Shown here: positions 12,392 through 23,812 of the stretch, piece by piece
How positions within the stretch are numbered: the stretch's first letter is position 1
How the letters are laid out: the number at the start of each line of letters is the position of its first letter
Origin: Cladochytrium replicatum
Taxonomy: Eukaryota; Chytridiomycota; Chytridiomycetes; Cladochytriales; Cladochytriaceae
Assembly: GCA_025526935.1 (NCBI GenBank)
Contig: JAHLKD010000004.1
Location: 682,001 to 746,000 of the forward strand
Direction of reading: 5' to 3'
DNA length: 64,000 nt
Notes under the pieces: model-generated
The model's database searches: none
Told to the model about the DNA's origin: nothing
The model's input: only the letters and a program-made list of their open reading frames with translations
Translations under genes and position numbers: made by a program

Positions 12392-13839
12392 ATGTTCTCC
12401 CGCTCCTACAACTTGGGAAGGTCGTCCGCTCGCGCTTCTTCGCAAAGAACTGGCCTCTCTCAATGCCGTCGGTTAATGCATTCTGAAGCCTCGGCCGCAA
12501 TGCGTCGATCTCCTTTCGTGCTTGGTACCGCTGTCGCAGCCGCAGCATTCCTTGTCGGGAGCGCTACCGCAGTTGCAACCATCAAAGTAGGACAACCCAT
12601 TGATCTGCGCTAACCATATGCTTGCTTACCTCTGCTTTTTCAGTCACAATCGAGCGAAATCAATTGCGAGGGAGGTTCATCATGGTTCAACATTTTCGTA
12701 AGTCTCGAAGCTAAATTTAGCGAGTGGAGCTTACTTAAGGATGCCATGTTATATGCAGGGTGGTGGTGAAGATGGTCGTATCCGTCGTCAAATGGAAGCT
12801 CACGTCCGCAAGACGCAGAATGACATCGTCCACGCGATCGAGGAGCTTGAAGGTCCGAGCGGCGGACGCTTTAAGCGTGACAGCTGGATCCGCAAAGAGG
12901 GTGGGGAGGGTCTTACCTGCGTATTGCAGGACGGCAAGGTTTTCCAGAAAGCCGGTGTTGCCGTTTCTGTGATTCACAGCATTGCGCCGGATGGAATGCT
13001 GACGCAGATGCGCGCAAAGAAGAACCCAAACTTGGGTAAAGGGCCCTTCAAGATGTTTGTTGGTGGCATCAGTCTCGTGATGCACCCGCACAACCCGAAC
13101 GCTCCGACCGTCCACATGAACTACCGATACTTTGAGCTGTACCCCGTTGACGGTAGCTCCAAGAAGCCCGTGCTGTGGTGGTTCGGAGGCGGTTCAGATC
13201 TGGTATGTGTTGACCGTGGTCAACGGTTGCTCATGTTACTCATCGTGACTCACCTTTGTAGACACCTTCTTACTTGTTCGAAGAAGATGCGGAGCACTTC
13301 CACAAAACCATCAAGGATGTCTGCGACAAACACGACCCGGAATACTACCCCAAATTCAAGAAGTGGTGCGACGGGTACTTCAACAACACTCACCGAGGGG
13401 ACGAGCGCCGCGGGATCGGCGGTATCTTCTTTGACGATTTGGACGACAGGGAGCCGGAGAAGCTCTTTGAGTTTGTCAAGGACGCTTCGCAAGCTTTCTT
13501 GAAGCAGTACATCCCCATCATGGAGAAGAGGAAGGACATGCCATTCACGGAAGAGATGACACGCTGGCAGCAGATCCGCCGCGGGCGCTATGTCGAGTTC
13601 AATTTGGTAAGTTCAATTTCGGAGGACTTTGTAGTGCAATGTTGTGCTTATTCATCATCTATTGTTAGGTACATGACCGCGGTACCAAGTTTGGACTGGC
13701 GACACCAAGTGCTCGCATTGAGAGCATATTCTTGTCTCTCCCTCTCACGGCTAGATGGGAGTACATGCATGCCCCGCTTCCTGGCTCTGAAGAGTTCAAG
13801 CTTTTGGAAGTTTTGAGGAAGCCAAGAGATTGGGCATGA
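12392..13839 (+). CDS. HEM13 (CPOX): Oxygen-dependent coproporphyrinogen III oxidase
   Basis: The enzyme converts coproporphyrinogen III to protoporphyrinogen IX by oxidative decarboxylation in heme synthesis. Five exons are seen: 12392-12586, 12644-12697, 12759-13202, then from 13262, and a last one from the acceptor before VHDRGTKFG. Family blocks include [61 protein letters not shown] (across an intron), [19 protein letters not shown] and [20 protein letters not shown]. The protein ends with RKPRDWA. The N-terminus is Arg/Ser-rich ([19 protein letters not shown]) and is followed by a hydrophobic segment ([15 protein letters not shown]). This is a bipartite signal that suggests the mitochondrial intermembrane space. 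The gene is convergent with the receptor-RGS array. Confidence 0.95.
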
Positions 13840-14320
13840 GAAAGAAAAATTATATATCAAAGAGAAAGATAAATAGATTGTCGCTATTTAGTTTTCATGC
13901 ATTTTTTCGAATGTGCAAGTGATAAGTTCTGATAAATTCTATCTGAAATACGGACCACATCCGCGAGGCCATGCTGCAAAATTCAACATTTGTTCTTGAC
14001 ACTGTAATGAATTCGCAAAGCCAACACAGGCAAAATAAAGCACATCTTTCTAGCGATGAGAAATTGAGAATGCATCTAAAAAGCAATATAGTACAAATGG
14101 TCTCAAATGCACAGTCATAAGAGGTGTGTTCGGATCTGGAACAAACAAACGAAACTACTGAATGACAATCGAGTTTTCCGCTAGCTGAAAACCGCAGCAG
14201 AATACGGAGGAGGGGAAAGAGAGCAAGGCTATAGACCGGAAAAGTGGAAATTGAAGAATAGAACATCAACGATAAATATTTTCAATTCAAGAGTGCAACG
14301 GAAACGGTGCGAGCAGTTGA
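13840..14320. other. Convergent 3' flanks, no gene seen
   Basis: These 481 bases lie between the 3' end of the heme gene (plus) and the 3' end of the first receptor-RGS gene (minus). The sequence is AT-rich and no coding pattern, RNA gene or repeat was recognised. It probably holds the two 3' untranslated regions. Confidence 0.5.
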
Positions 14321-16259
14321 TCACCTCGCGTAGCTGTCGACGTACCCGCGATCATCGGGGTTATTTCCGAGGGATCGCACCATCTTCGGATACGTGTTGA
14401 GGAACTTCAACAGCGGGTCAGTCTAACGTCTCAATTTTGTCGCAAGAAAAATATTAATTACCAGGCTGTTCGCAACCTCGAGATATGCGGCATCAAACAC
14501 AGATATAGTGACGTTGCCAGATTCGACAGCCGCAATGCACGCTTTACGGATTTGTGCGGATAGGTTTAGCTCCATTTGTGCTCCGGGCCGTATAAATACG
14601 TCCTGTGAAGCGATTTTAGCCCGTCAAATTCATGTTGATAATCAAGCTTTTGGTGGTGCGACTCACCAGGACAGCCGCGCATTGCCAAACGATTTGGGGA
14701 GGTAGAGTTCTCATTTCAAATGAGTCCGTTTGGGACCTAACGGGAGTGGGGTACATTTCAAAGCCGTTGGACGAGAGTCCCGACTTTGAGGCAGATTTGC
14801 GAAGGATAGGATCAGCCATATTGGGAAGCTCGATGGGAGCACTATTGCGACCAGTTAAGGCAGATTTGGCGGCTGAGCGAATCTTCATGACCTCTTCCAT
14901 AAAAATAGTCTGTTCGCTACAGAAGTCTACATAGAAGTGGTTTGTCAACAAAGTGAGAAATACCATCCTTCCAATTTTACCTCTGATGGCAAAGTCCTGA
15001 AGCTCCTTAAACAACGCAGGATCCTTCACGACGCGCTCGAATGACTGATAGTTCATCTTGATACTCCGTCGACTTCTGTCCTCCATCCACATTCGACATA
15101 GTGGCACCACAACCGACATGAAGTGTGAGACGCCAAAGATGAAAAAGATCACATCATTGGGGCCAAAGTCTTTGTAGTGCCAGATGAACGTGGCCACAAC
15201 AAAGTAGATGATAAATGCTGGTATGCAGAAGACGGAGGTGAAGTATAGATCCTGACGGATACCGTAGGTATCATTCATATGACGAAGTGCGAAGAGGGCT
15301 CCAGGTGTGAAGATGACGTTATATGCGGCAATCAAGCTAAAGAAGGATTGAGAAAAAATAAAAGTATTGATGCGTTTTAAACATACGCAAAAGCTGGCCA
15401 CCAAACTGGGTCGTTCTTCGTGCATGCCAACCCGCGACTCGTTTTCCCTGCAATCCCGATCACTGTACTCGGATCTTGGGGAGTGAGTATATCATCCGCA
15501 ACTACAACATGATCCGTTCCGACAACAATCGCAATCACATAGCCAGTGATTAGTACAAAGCCGGTGCCAACAATAATCCAGGCAGTTCTATTTGCACGGC
15601 GTTCGATGGTATGTGGAGCCTGAATTGGCTGCCGCAGTGTTGGACGGTCGGTATGTTCAGTATTGTGAAGGTCTGCGACGGGGTGATGTTGCGAACGAGC
15701 CCAAACATTCGAAGACTCTGTGTCTACCATAAGAGAAGTTACGAGGGAAACGTCTCTGTAGCGCTTTGATGCAGCACGATGGAAAAGAAAAATCTGGTAC
15801 AGTCGAACTGCCCGCGCAACAACGCAGAGGCACCATATGCCGAGCCCGTGGTATAGTCCCAGGAAAGCGAAGAAGCAGCTGGAGAAAAGTTGATTCAAAT
15901 TCTGAAGAAAGGCAGCAAATGCTTGAAGCTCGATACGTACGGGTATGCTCCATACACGGCCATTTGCATCGTTGCAAGCGGAGTTCCAACCAAAATGGAT
16001 AAGGTTTGAACTATAACCAGCGATACTGAGTGGGCACTGATGGCTCGCTTTTTACGATATGCAACGAAGAGAATTGTAGTTGCGAGAACGAATCTACGAA
16101 GAGGAATTTATGGTGAGAACTTCGAGCAGCACTAGGTGCGAGGGACTGGACGAACCCACAGAAGACAGACGTGATAACGATGCGCAGAGGGAGAGAGGCG
16201 AAGGAATTGCGCATATTCTCCCTGTCCTCAGCGGTCAGAGAGTCGAGCGGAGACGACAT
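14321..16259 (-). CDS. Seven-helix receptor-like protein with RGS domain, copy A
   Basis: This is a membrane protein of about 500 residues joining several transmembrane helices to a C-terminal RGS domain, the module that speeds GTP hydrolysis on G-alpha. Helices include FVLATTILFVAYRKKRA, WIIVGTGFVLITGYVIAIVV and FIIYFVVATFIWHYKDFGPN. The RGS part starts at NYQSFERVVKDPALFKELQD, continues over an intron with DFCSEQTIFMEEVMKI and, after an insertion of about 65 residues, with PGAQMELNLSAQIRKACIAA and FDAAYLEVANSL. It ends LLKFLNTYPKMVRSLG. The start at 16259 (MSSPLDSLTAEDREN) is matched by the other copies. Several introns of about 50 to 60 bases are present. The architecture recalls plant RGS1-type proteins. 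The ligand is unknown. Confidence 0.8.
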
Positions 16260-16514
16260 TGGGGGCGGACTTTCTTAGCCTTTGCCTGGTCTTGCGGATC
16301 GCTGAGGTCGAGCGTCGTCGTGGACCACCGTTGCTGCGATTGGTTGGACTAAAATTTGGAAAATTAGGGATGGAAAATTTAACCTCATGGGTGCTCGTTT
16401 ATGCGGTAGAAGGGGGCGAACAACCGAACTCAAAACAAACCAAAAGCCAAAGCGATCAATTCGTCGATTTACTCTGTCTATGATACAATGGCCCATTTCA
16501 CCATGCCCTCCAAA

Positions 16515-18522
16515 CTAACTCATCTCGAAATCCCGTCCGGCTGCGTCACCGTGCTGTTTCCCAACCGACCGCAAAAGCTTCGGATATGTGTTCAAGAACT
16601 TTTCTTCCATCAGTTAGCGCGAAACATTCCCACCCTTCAGACTTACCAAGCTGTTGGCTACCTCTACATAGGCGGCGTCGAAAACCGTAATCGGAATGTT
16701 TCCTGATTCAACTTGGTCGATGCACGATTGACGTATGGGTGCCGACAAGTTGATCTCCATCTCCGACCCAGGCCGAACGAAAACATCCTAGGGAACCGAC
16801 GCAATTGATAAAGCGACTTGCACATTCCAGAACGATATACACTCCAGAACGATATATAAATCGGTCTCACTTACCAAGATTGCTGAGCTCTGCCAAACAA
16901 TCTGAGCAGGCAGTGGTTGAGTTATTGGGGGAGTAGGTGATGGATTGGGCGTAAAGTACATCTCTTTTCCAGAGGGGAGAAGAGAGGCCACCGAAATTGC
17001 TTTGTGAAGCGCAAACTTTTGTTCTGTCAATGCTGGAAGCTCTGTGACTGCCCGATTCCTGCCCAAGTGCTCAGTGGCAGCAGCTCGAAACCTTTGCACT
17101 TCTTGGATAAAGATTGTTTGCTCGCTGCAGAAGTCTGGATTCTCATTAGTTACGTTCCAGTCTTATTTACAAAACATCCACATACCTCTAATTGCGATAC
17201 GTTGAAGCTCCCTGAATAGCGTAGGGTCTTTCAAGACCTTCTCGAACGAATGCAAGTTGAACTTCATGTTGCCTCTGGTCCGTTCCTCCACGAACATCCA
17301 ATATAGAGGCAATAGCACCGACATCGTGTGGGAAACACCGAAAATGATGTATATGACATCGTTTGGGCCGAAACCGACATAGTGCCAAGTGAAAGTGGAG
17401 ATGACAAAATATGCGATGAAGGATGGGAACGCGGCGAGAGAGGTGATGTAGAGATCCAGACGGATCCCGTAAGTGTCGTTCATATTTCGGAGGGCGTAGA
17501 TCATGCCAGGTGCGAAGATCAGCCAGTATGCCACCATGAGCCTTCAATGGAATGATATCAATTTCATGATTCAAATTAAAGGTTTAGAAACTGTGCGTAC
17601 CCTGCCCCAGGCCACCAGATCGGATCGTCTTTGTTACCTGTTGTTATTGAATATAAACAAAAGAGCGGCTCGACAGGGAGAGAAGCCTTCTTACATGAAA
17701 CACCGCGCTTAGTCTTCCCAGGAATACCAATAACAGTGGAAGGATCTTGCGATTCAAATAAATCATCGGCAACCTCAATATAATCCGTTGCGACGAAGAC
17801 CATCAGGAAGAAAATTGTCGTTACAACAAAGCCCAATCCTACTATGAGCCAAGCGGTCTTGTTGGCTCCGCTCTCAAGTCCCTTAGGAAACTGTGATTGT
17901 CCATCGGCATTGTTGCGACGCCTTGTGCCGAACGCAGAATAGCTTCGAGAAAGCGGACTGACTTTTAGTCGATCGGAGTCAAGGAGCGACGCTGCGAGGG
18001 AAATGTCTCTGTATCGTTTTGATGCAGCGTGATGGGCGAGGAATATCTGATACAGACGAACTGCACGGGCTACAACGCAAAAGCACCACATTCCCAATCC
18101 GTAGTAGAGTCCAATAAAGGCGAAAAAGCAACTGCAAACAATTTATAGCCGTCATCACGGGAATCGGCACGTAGATTCTTTCAAGTCCTTCGAACTTACG
18201 GGTAAGCTCCGTATGTTGCCATCTGCATCGCCGATAAAGGGGTCCCGATAAAAATTGTTACAGTTTGGGCAATGATGAGCGAAACCGAGTGGGCTTGAAT
18301 CGCTCTCCTCTTTCTATATGCTGCGTAGAGAATCGTGGTTACGAGGACGATACTAAATTAAAGGCATCAGTTGGACTGGTGTTTCTTGCTTTGGCACCTA
18401 AACCGGGAAAGCACTGACCCGCAAAACACTGAGGTGAAGCCAATGCGGAACGGGAGCGACAGGTAGGCATTGCGAATGTTATCGCGATCCTGTTGTGTTA
18501 GAGAATCGGCCGACCGAACCAT
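16515..18522 (-). CDS. Seven-helix receptor-like protein with RGS domain, copy B
   Basis: This is a tandem paralogue of copy A with the same exon order. The start at 18522 gives MVRSADSLTQQDRDNIRN, matching the N-termini of the neighbours. Membrane segments include WLIVGLGFVVTTIFFLMVFV and FPSFIAYFVISTFTWHYVGF. A conserved extracellular-type block (DDLFESQDPSTVIGIPGKTK) is shared by all copies. The RGS domain shows FNLHSFEKVLKDPTLFRELQ, then, after the next intron, a CSEQTIFIQEV-type helix. The insertion and the final LNTYPKLLRSVGKQHGDAAG follow, and the stop is at 16515. It lies 255 bases upstream of copy A's start on the minus strand. Independent promoters are likely because each copy has its own spacer of 250 to 410 bases. 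Confidence 0.8.
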
Positions 18523-18925
18523 TTGAGTGCAGGCACAAATTGCGTCTGGGAGCAAATTGGCATTTGATGAAGGTGAGAGAAATTTCGCTCGGCTTGTTTT
18601 ACTTCCGCCAAATTGAGTCAGCTTTACTCTGCCGTGAAGGCGGTTATGAGACATCATGGAGCCGCCGTTAAGGGATACCACTACAACTTATTCGTGGAAC
18701 AATACAGTGTCTGTTGAATTGCTGGTTATGGTTCACCGGCATTAAATGTATCAGATCTTCTAACCTTAAATTTCAGCCAGCGCCACCAATTTTCTATCCT
18801 ATATTCCAACTAGGCAACTAGGGACAACGTCACAGATTGTTCACAGCTTTGACTACAAGCGACAACGATCAAAAGTGTTACAGAGAAGCTTATTCTCAAT
18901 GTGGACAAAGGAATGAATGTTCAAC
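18523..18925. other. Spacer between receptor-RGS copies B and C
   Basis: This 403-base AT-rich spacer should hold the promoter of copy B and the 3' flank of copy C. An open frame extends copy B's N-terminus upstream to about 18681, but the internal methionine at 18522 fits the paralogues better. No other feature was recognised. Confidence 0.4.
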
Positions 18926-20831
18926 TCATACAGCTTTACTGGAGTTATCGCTGTCAGGGTTTCCAAGAGACTTTACAAGTTTTGGGTAAGTGTTTAAGAA
19001 CTAAGAAAATAATGTCAGAAATGGCCTTTCAAAGAACTTGATTTCCTTACCAAACTATTTGCTACCTCCAAGTAGGCAGCATCAAAAACAGTGATCGTGA
19101 CATACCCAGATTCAAGTGTGCTGATGCACGCCCGTCGAATGGAGGCTGAAATGTTTAGCTCCATCTGTGACCCAGGCCTGATGAACACATCCTAACAGTG
19201 ATGGTAAGCTTACTTTTAGCACCCAATTTACCGAGCTCTCTTTACCAAAATAGCCGCACATTGCCAAACAAGCTGTGCAGGGAGTGGTCGTGTGTCGGTT
19301 GGTATCGGAGATCTTGATGGAGTAGATTGCATCTCGAATCCTCCTGAAGAAAGGGCAGATCGGGATGGAGACTTCCGCAGGGATTTTCGCTCCGCCAGAG
19401 ATGGCGGTTCCGGTATCTCGCTGTAACGACCAACAATTTCGCGAGCAGCTGCTCGCAGTCTGTGAACTTCTTGGATGAAGATGGTCTGTTCACTACAAAA
19501 ATCTACAGGCAAGTTTTGGTTCAGGATCTTGCTACAAGGAATTGATGGCAAGTGAATAATGCTTACCTCTGATGGCAAAACGTTGAAGCTCTTTGAAGAG
19601 CTCGGGATCCTTCAAGACTTTCTCGAAGGACTGTAACGTCATCTTGATTTTCGCCTTTCCCTTCTCCTCTTTCATCATCCGATACAACGGCAGCACAACA
19701 GACATGAAGTGTGAAACCCCGAACACAAAGTAGATTACATCATTCGGACCGAATCCGTCGAAATGCCAAACCACACTTGCTACAATAAAGTAGACAATGA
19801 ATGATGGGAGACTGAACATGGTCGTGATATAGAGATCCTGGCGAATGCCGTACGTATCGTTCATGCGACGGAGAACAAACAACGCACCCGGAGTGAAAAT
19901 AAGCAAGAATCCTGCCAATAGGCCGAACGCAGGCCACCAGACGGGATCATCCTTGTGACCTACAACGTCATGTATCAGCGCCGCTCAGTAAGGTGATTCG
20001 CTCCTATATGTACATGAAACACCACGTTTGGTTTTTCCCGGAAGTCCGATGACCGTGCTGGGGTCCTGAGGGGCGAATAAGTCATCCCCAACCTGAATAA
20101 AGTCCGTTGCGCCAAGGATGACCATAAAATAGAGGGTAATGAGGGCCGACCCAATTCCAACAATAATCCACGCAGTTAGGTTCGCGCGACGCTCGATGCT
20201 CTTTACGTGCTGCGGGGGAACCGATGGCTGATTGTGCTCAGGCGTGAGAACATCTCCGACCGGGCGATTCCGGGAGTTCGCCCAGACGTTGGTCGATTCG
20301 TCGTTGGAGAGTAGAGTTGCGGCAAGGGATATGTCTCTGTACCTTCTGGACGCCGCATGATGGCCAAGAAAGATTTGGTACAGGCGAACTGCTCGAGCAA
20401 TAACGCAAAGAACCCACGTCCCAAGGCCGTAATACAGTCCAATGAATGCAAAGAAGCATCTTGATAACGTGACGATCAGAATTTAGTGAGAGGCGTGCAC
20501 GAGAAGATAAATCTCAGCTTACGGATATGCTCCATAAGTACTCATTTGAATTGTTGCAAGTGGTGTGCCAATGAAAATTGCGACCGTTTGCGCAATAATT
20601 AGGGAGACGGAATGTGCTCGAATGGATCGCTTCTTTCTATATGCCACGAATAGGATGGTTGTTGCAAGTATAAACCTACATCGGAGGGTTAGACATTGGG
20701 ATTTGGACGAACTTCTTGTGCACGAACCCGCAGAAAATGGACGTCAGCGCTATTCGGATAGGCAGCGACGAGTAGGCATTTCGGATGTTTTCTCGGTCCT
20801 GCGCCGATAGGGAGTCGGGGGAAAGCACCAT
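18926..20831 (-). CDS. Seven-helix receptor-like protein with RGS domain, copy C
   Basis: This is the third tandem paralogue. The start at 20831 gives MVLSPDSLSAQDRENIRNAY. Membrane helices include a segment rich in Gly/Ile/Leu at about 20170-20100 and FIVYFIVASVVWHFDGFGPN. The RGS domain begins KMTLQSFEKVLKDPELFKEL and continues DFCSEQTIFIQEVHRLRAAA. The inserted linker contains PPSLAERKSLRKSPSRSALS and ends TRPLPAQLVWQCAAILV before an intron. The C-terminus after LNTYPKLVKSLG is short (NPDSDNSSKAV). Copies A and C look closest to each other in the loops (RRMNDTYGIRQDLYIT against RHMNDTYGIRQDLYFT). Function inferred as for copy A: a membrane-bound regulator of heterotrimeric G-protein signalling. 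Confidence 0.8.
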
Positions 20832-21236
20832 TGTGAAGGAGCGTGTGCAAGCTCAGTCCCTACAGTCAACTTTGTGTTAACAGAGGCTTTTCTCACATTC
20901 AGATCAGGGGCTTCAAATTTTGCTGATGGTGACAAAAGCCCCGATTGTGGTTGGTCACTACGCAGGAGCACGTTTCTGAGTATGTATTCACATACCGTTG
21001 GCTAGGCTTGAGTGGACTCCTTGTTATTAATTTGCATTGAAAGCCTGCCGGCATTGTTGCAGTTCGGATGTCCCTTTAACATCCATCTGGAGTGTGCCAA
21101 CCTTGTTTTCAGCTGCACAGCCCCAGGCCAATCATAAATTATTCAAAACGAGATGATGTATTACCACTCTTTGAAAGGATGAATAGACTCAGCTGCAAAT
21201 GCCACCAATGGTGGATCCAAAGATTGATTCACTGTA
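20832..21236. other. Spacer between receptor-RGS copies C and D
   Basis: This 405-base spacer contains no recognised gene or repeat. It should contain the promoter of copy C and the 3' flank of copy D. Confidence 0.4.
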
Positions 21237-23181
21237 TCACGTCTCCAGATTTCGATCAGATAAGCTTCGTACAAACTTGGGGTATGTGTTCAGGTAAAGA
21301 CTGTTCGCAACTTCGCCATACGGTGCATCGAAAACGCCCAATGTTACCCGTCCCGACTCGATTTGATCAATGCAAGACTGACGGGTTGACGCTGAAAGGT
21401 TTAACTCCATCGACCCACCTGGCCGGATAAAGATTTCCTGTAAATTTACTGTGAGCACACAACTTTGTCGTAGCACTTTGTAAGCATACAAGCATATAGG
21501 TGCATTGTACGACAAAGAAGTATGGGATTGGTCTTCCACTATCAGGAACGGGGAGGTCGACCTTTAAGGCACGATCTTTTGGTGAGGTGTCCGGTTGAGA
21601 GAACAGAGCTTGGGTTGCAGCTTCTTTGAACTTTTGAACTTGTTCAATAAATATGGTTTGCTCACTGCAAAAGTCTGCCGGATTGTGAGAGCCGATCCAA
21701 TGTGGATACATAAATCATACCTCTGATTGCGAACTCCTTGAGTTCGTTGAAAAGCTGTGGGTCATGCAAGACCATTTCAAAGCTGTCCACGTTCAACTTA
21801 AGCCGCTTTCGTCTGTACACTTCCATGAAAGTGCGGAAAAGAGGAACTACCACCGACATGAAGTGAGATACGCCGAACATGAAGAGGAGGACATCGTTCG
21901 GCCCAAACACCGAGTTAAATTTCCACCAGAACATCGCGATCAAGAAGTACAAGATGAATCCCGGTATGGCGAACAAGTTCGTGACGAAAAGGTCCTGGCG
22001 GATACCATATGCGTCGTTTGTTCGCCAGTGGAAGTAGAGAGCAGTGGGCGTTGTGATAAGCATATGGGCGGCAATAAATCTGAGCAGCAGAATTCAGCAT
22101 AAATGAGTGATGTATGTCTAAAGAAACGTACGCAAAGGCGGGCCACCAAACAGGATCTGACTTTGTACCTGATAGATTATTGTGAATGCGGTTAAATACC
22201 AAAGGAAATTTTCGCAAGAAACATACATGAAATCCCTCTCTTCGTCTTCCCTGGTACGCCAACGACCGTTCTTGGATCCTGCGGACTGAACAAATCATCT
22301 GCGATCTTGATACTGTCGGTCGCGAAGTAGGTAACAATCGTGTATGCCGTGACTGCGAGAAATCCTAACATAATCACCATCCACGCGGCCTTAGTTGCCT
22401 GTCGGCGGAGATTTTTGCGATGTTTCAACAGTTGGGCTGTGGATTCAACCGAATCGCGGGAAAGGCTTCTATGGTGTGTAGAGGTTGGGCTCTGCGGGCT
22501 CCTAGAGCGAGATGATGTGAATCTATTTTCAGATTCAGCCCAAACGGATTCCTCTTCTGGCCGACTGGTGACTGCCCGGTTGTCCAAGTCGGCTAAATAG
22601 TTAACTGCTGCATCTCTGTGAAATCGAAAGATAATGTGCAGACGGAGGGCTCGACCGATAACGACAAAACCCCACATGCATAGACCGTAGTACAACCCAA
22701 TGAACGTGAAAAAACATCTGCAGAGTTCGACAATTACAAATATTGATCACAGACAGCTGGAACTTTATCAAGATTACGTACGGGTACGATCCAAACATTC
22801 CAATTTGCAATGTGGTCAAAGGCATCCCGATGAGGATTGTGAGGGTTTGAGCGATCGCGAGAGACACCGAGTGAGCACGTATTGCACGCTCTTTTCGGAA
22901 CGCGACAAAAAGAACGGTAGTGAAAAGAATCAGGCTGGAATGGTCAAGGAGTACGGTGAGAAAGAATCTCCATATGAAGATCGAATTGGCACTTACAAAG
23001 CATAAACAGCTGTTGCAATTGCACGAAAAGGCAGACGCTCGTAGGCATGTGTGAGATTGTAGATTTGTTCAGCGTCGAGGGTGGTAGTGGGAGATGTGAG
23101 AGCGAGAGAAGGCGATGCATCCTCTGTTGATGTTGTTGAGGGGTCCATGAAGGGAGGGGGAGACCACAGGGTGTCTGCCAT
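21237..23181 (-). CDS. Seven-helix receptor-like protein with RGS domain, copy D
   Basis: This is the fourth and most divergent intact copy. The start at 23181 gives MADTLWSPPPFMDPSTTSTE, a longer N-terminus than in the others. Membrane segments include AWMVIMLGFLAVTAYTIVTY and FILYFLIAMFWWKFNSVFGP. The conserved loop reads DDLFSPQDPRTVVGVPGKTK, and the exon start GTKSDPVWWPAFAYVS is recognisable. The RGS domain has KLNVDSFEMVLHDPQLFNEL and FCSEQTIFIEQVQKFKEAAT. Its inserted linker is shorter than in the other copies. The end is LNTYPKFVRSLSDRNLET. The decayed fifth copy just upstream resembles this copy most. Confidence 0.8.
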
Positions 23182-23289
23182 TCCCACAATTTATGCTGAA
23201 AAATTTTTGTTGTATAAATGTGTTGGGACCAGCGGACAGCCATCACACTTCATCTCTGCAACTTAAACAACTTGATTCGTGGCCCTGGT

Positions 23290-23700
23290 AGCCATCAAAA
23301 TGTGCATTGCTCGAAATCTTACGCAAAGGCGGTCTACCAAGCAAATCAGATTTCGAGCCTACGATAAGGCAATTAATATCTGTGGCACATGTAACACAAC
23401 ACGGGCTGGAATGACAGCCCAACAATTTGCAATGAACTTAAACTGACTCCGCGCTTTTGTTTTCCCTTCTACACCAATGAGAGTGAGAATACTGAAAAGC
23501 AAACAAGTCATCGGCTATTTTGATACTGTTCGTTGCAAACAATATCATCTAAAAGTATACGGTAATGACGCAAAATGCAGATATGATCACAGTGCAAGCT
23601 GCTCTCCGACGCTGTACACCAAGAGCGTGAATCAAGTTTCGGGATGCTGAATCGATGGATTGACTGGATGAATTCCGGCTTCGGCTCCGACGGCGCTGAG
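23290..23700 (-). pseudogene. Decayed fifth receptor-RGS copy
   Basis: Minus-strand translation shows a run matching copy D (AACTVIISAFCVITVYF, an in-frame stop, then FATNSIKIADDLFAFQ), followed by a frame change to LIGVEGKTKARS. A second segment, GSKSDLLGRPPLR, corresponds to copy D's GTKSDPVWWPAFA with substitutions. The order of segments and the exon junction match copy D, so this is an old tandem duplicate rather than a processed copy. The membrane part is only partly present and no RGS domain was seen. The stop, the frame change and the missing ends rule out a working gene. Confidence 0.75.
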
Positions 23701-23812
23701 GTGTACTCCTACCCTCCCCTAGCGCCTTTTGTTTATGTTTCTGCTGAGAACTTACAAAATAAACTTCAACATTTGACAACCACCACCTACTGCGCCCCTC
23801 GCCTCCCTTGTG

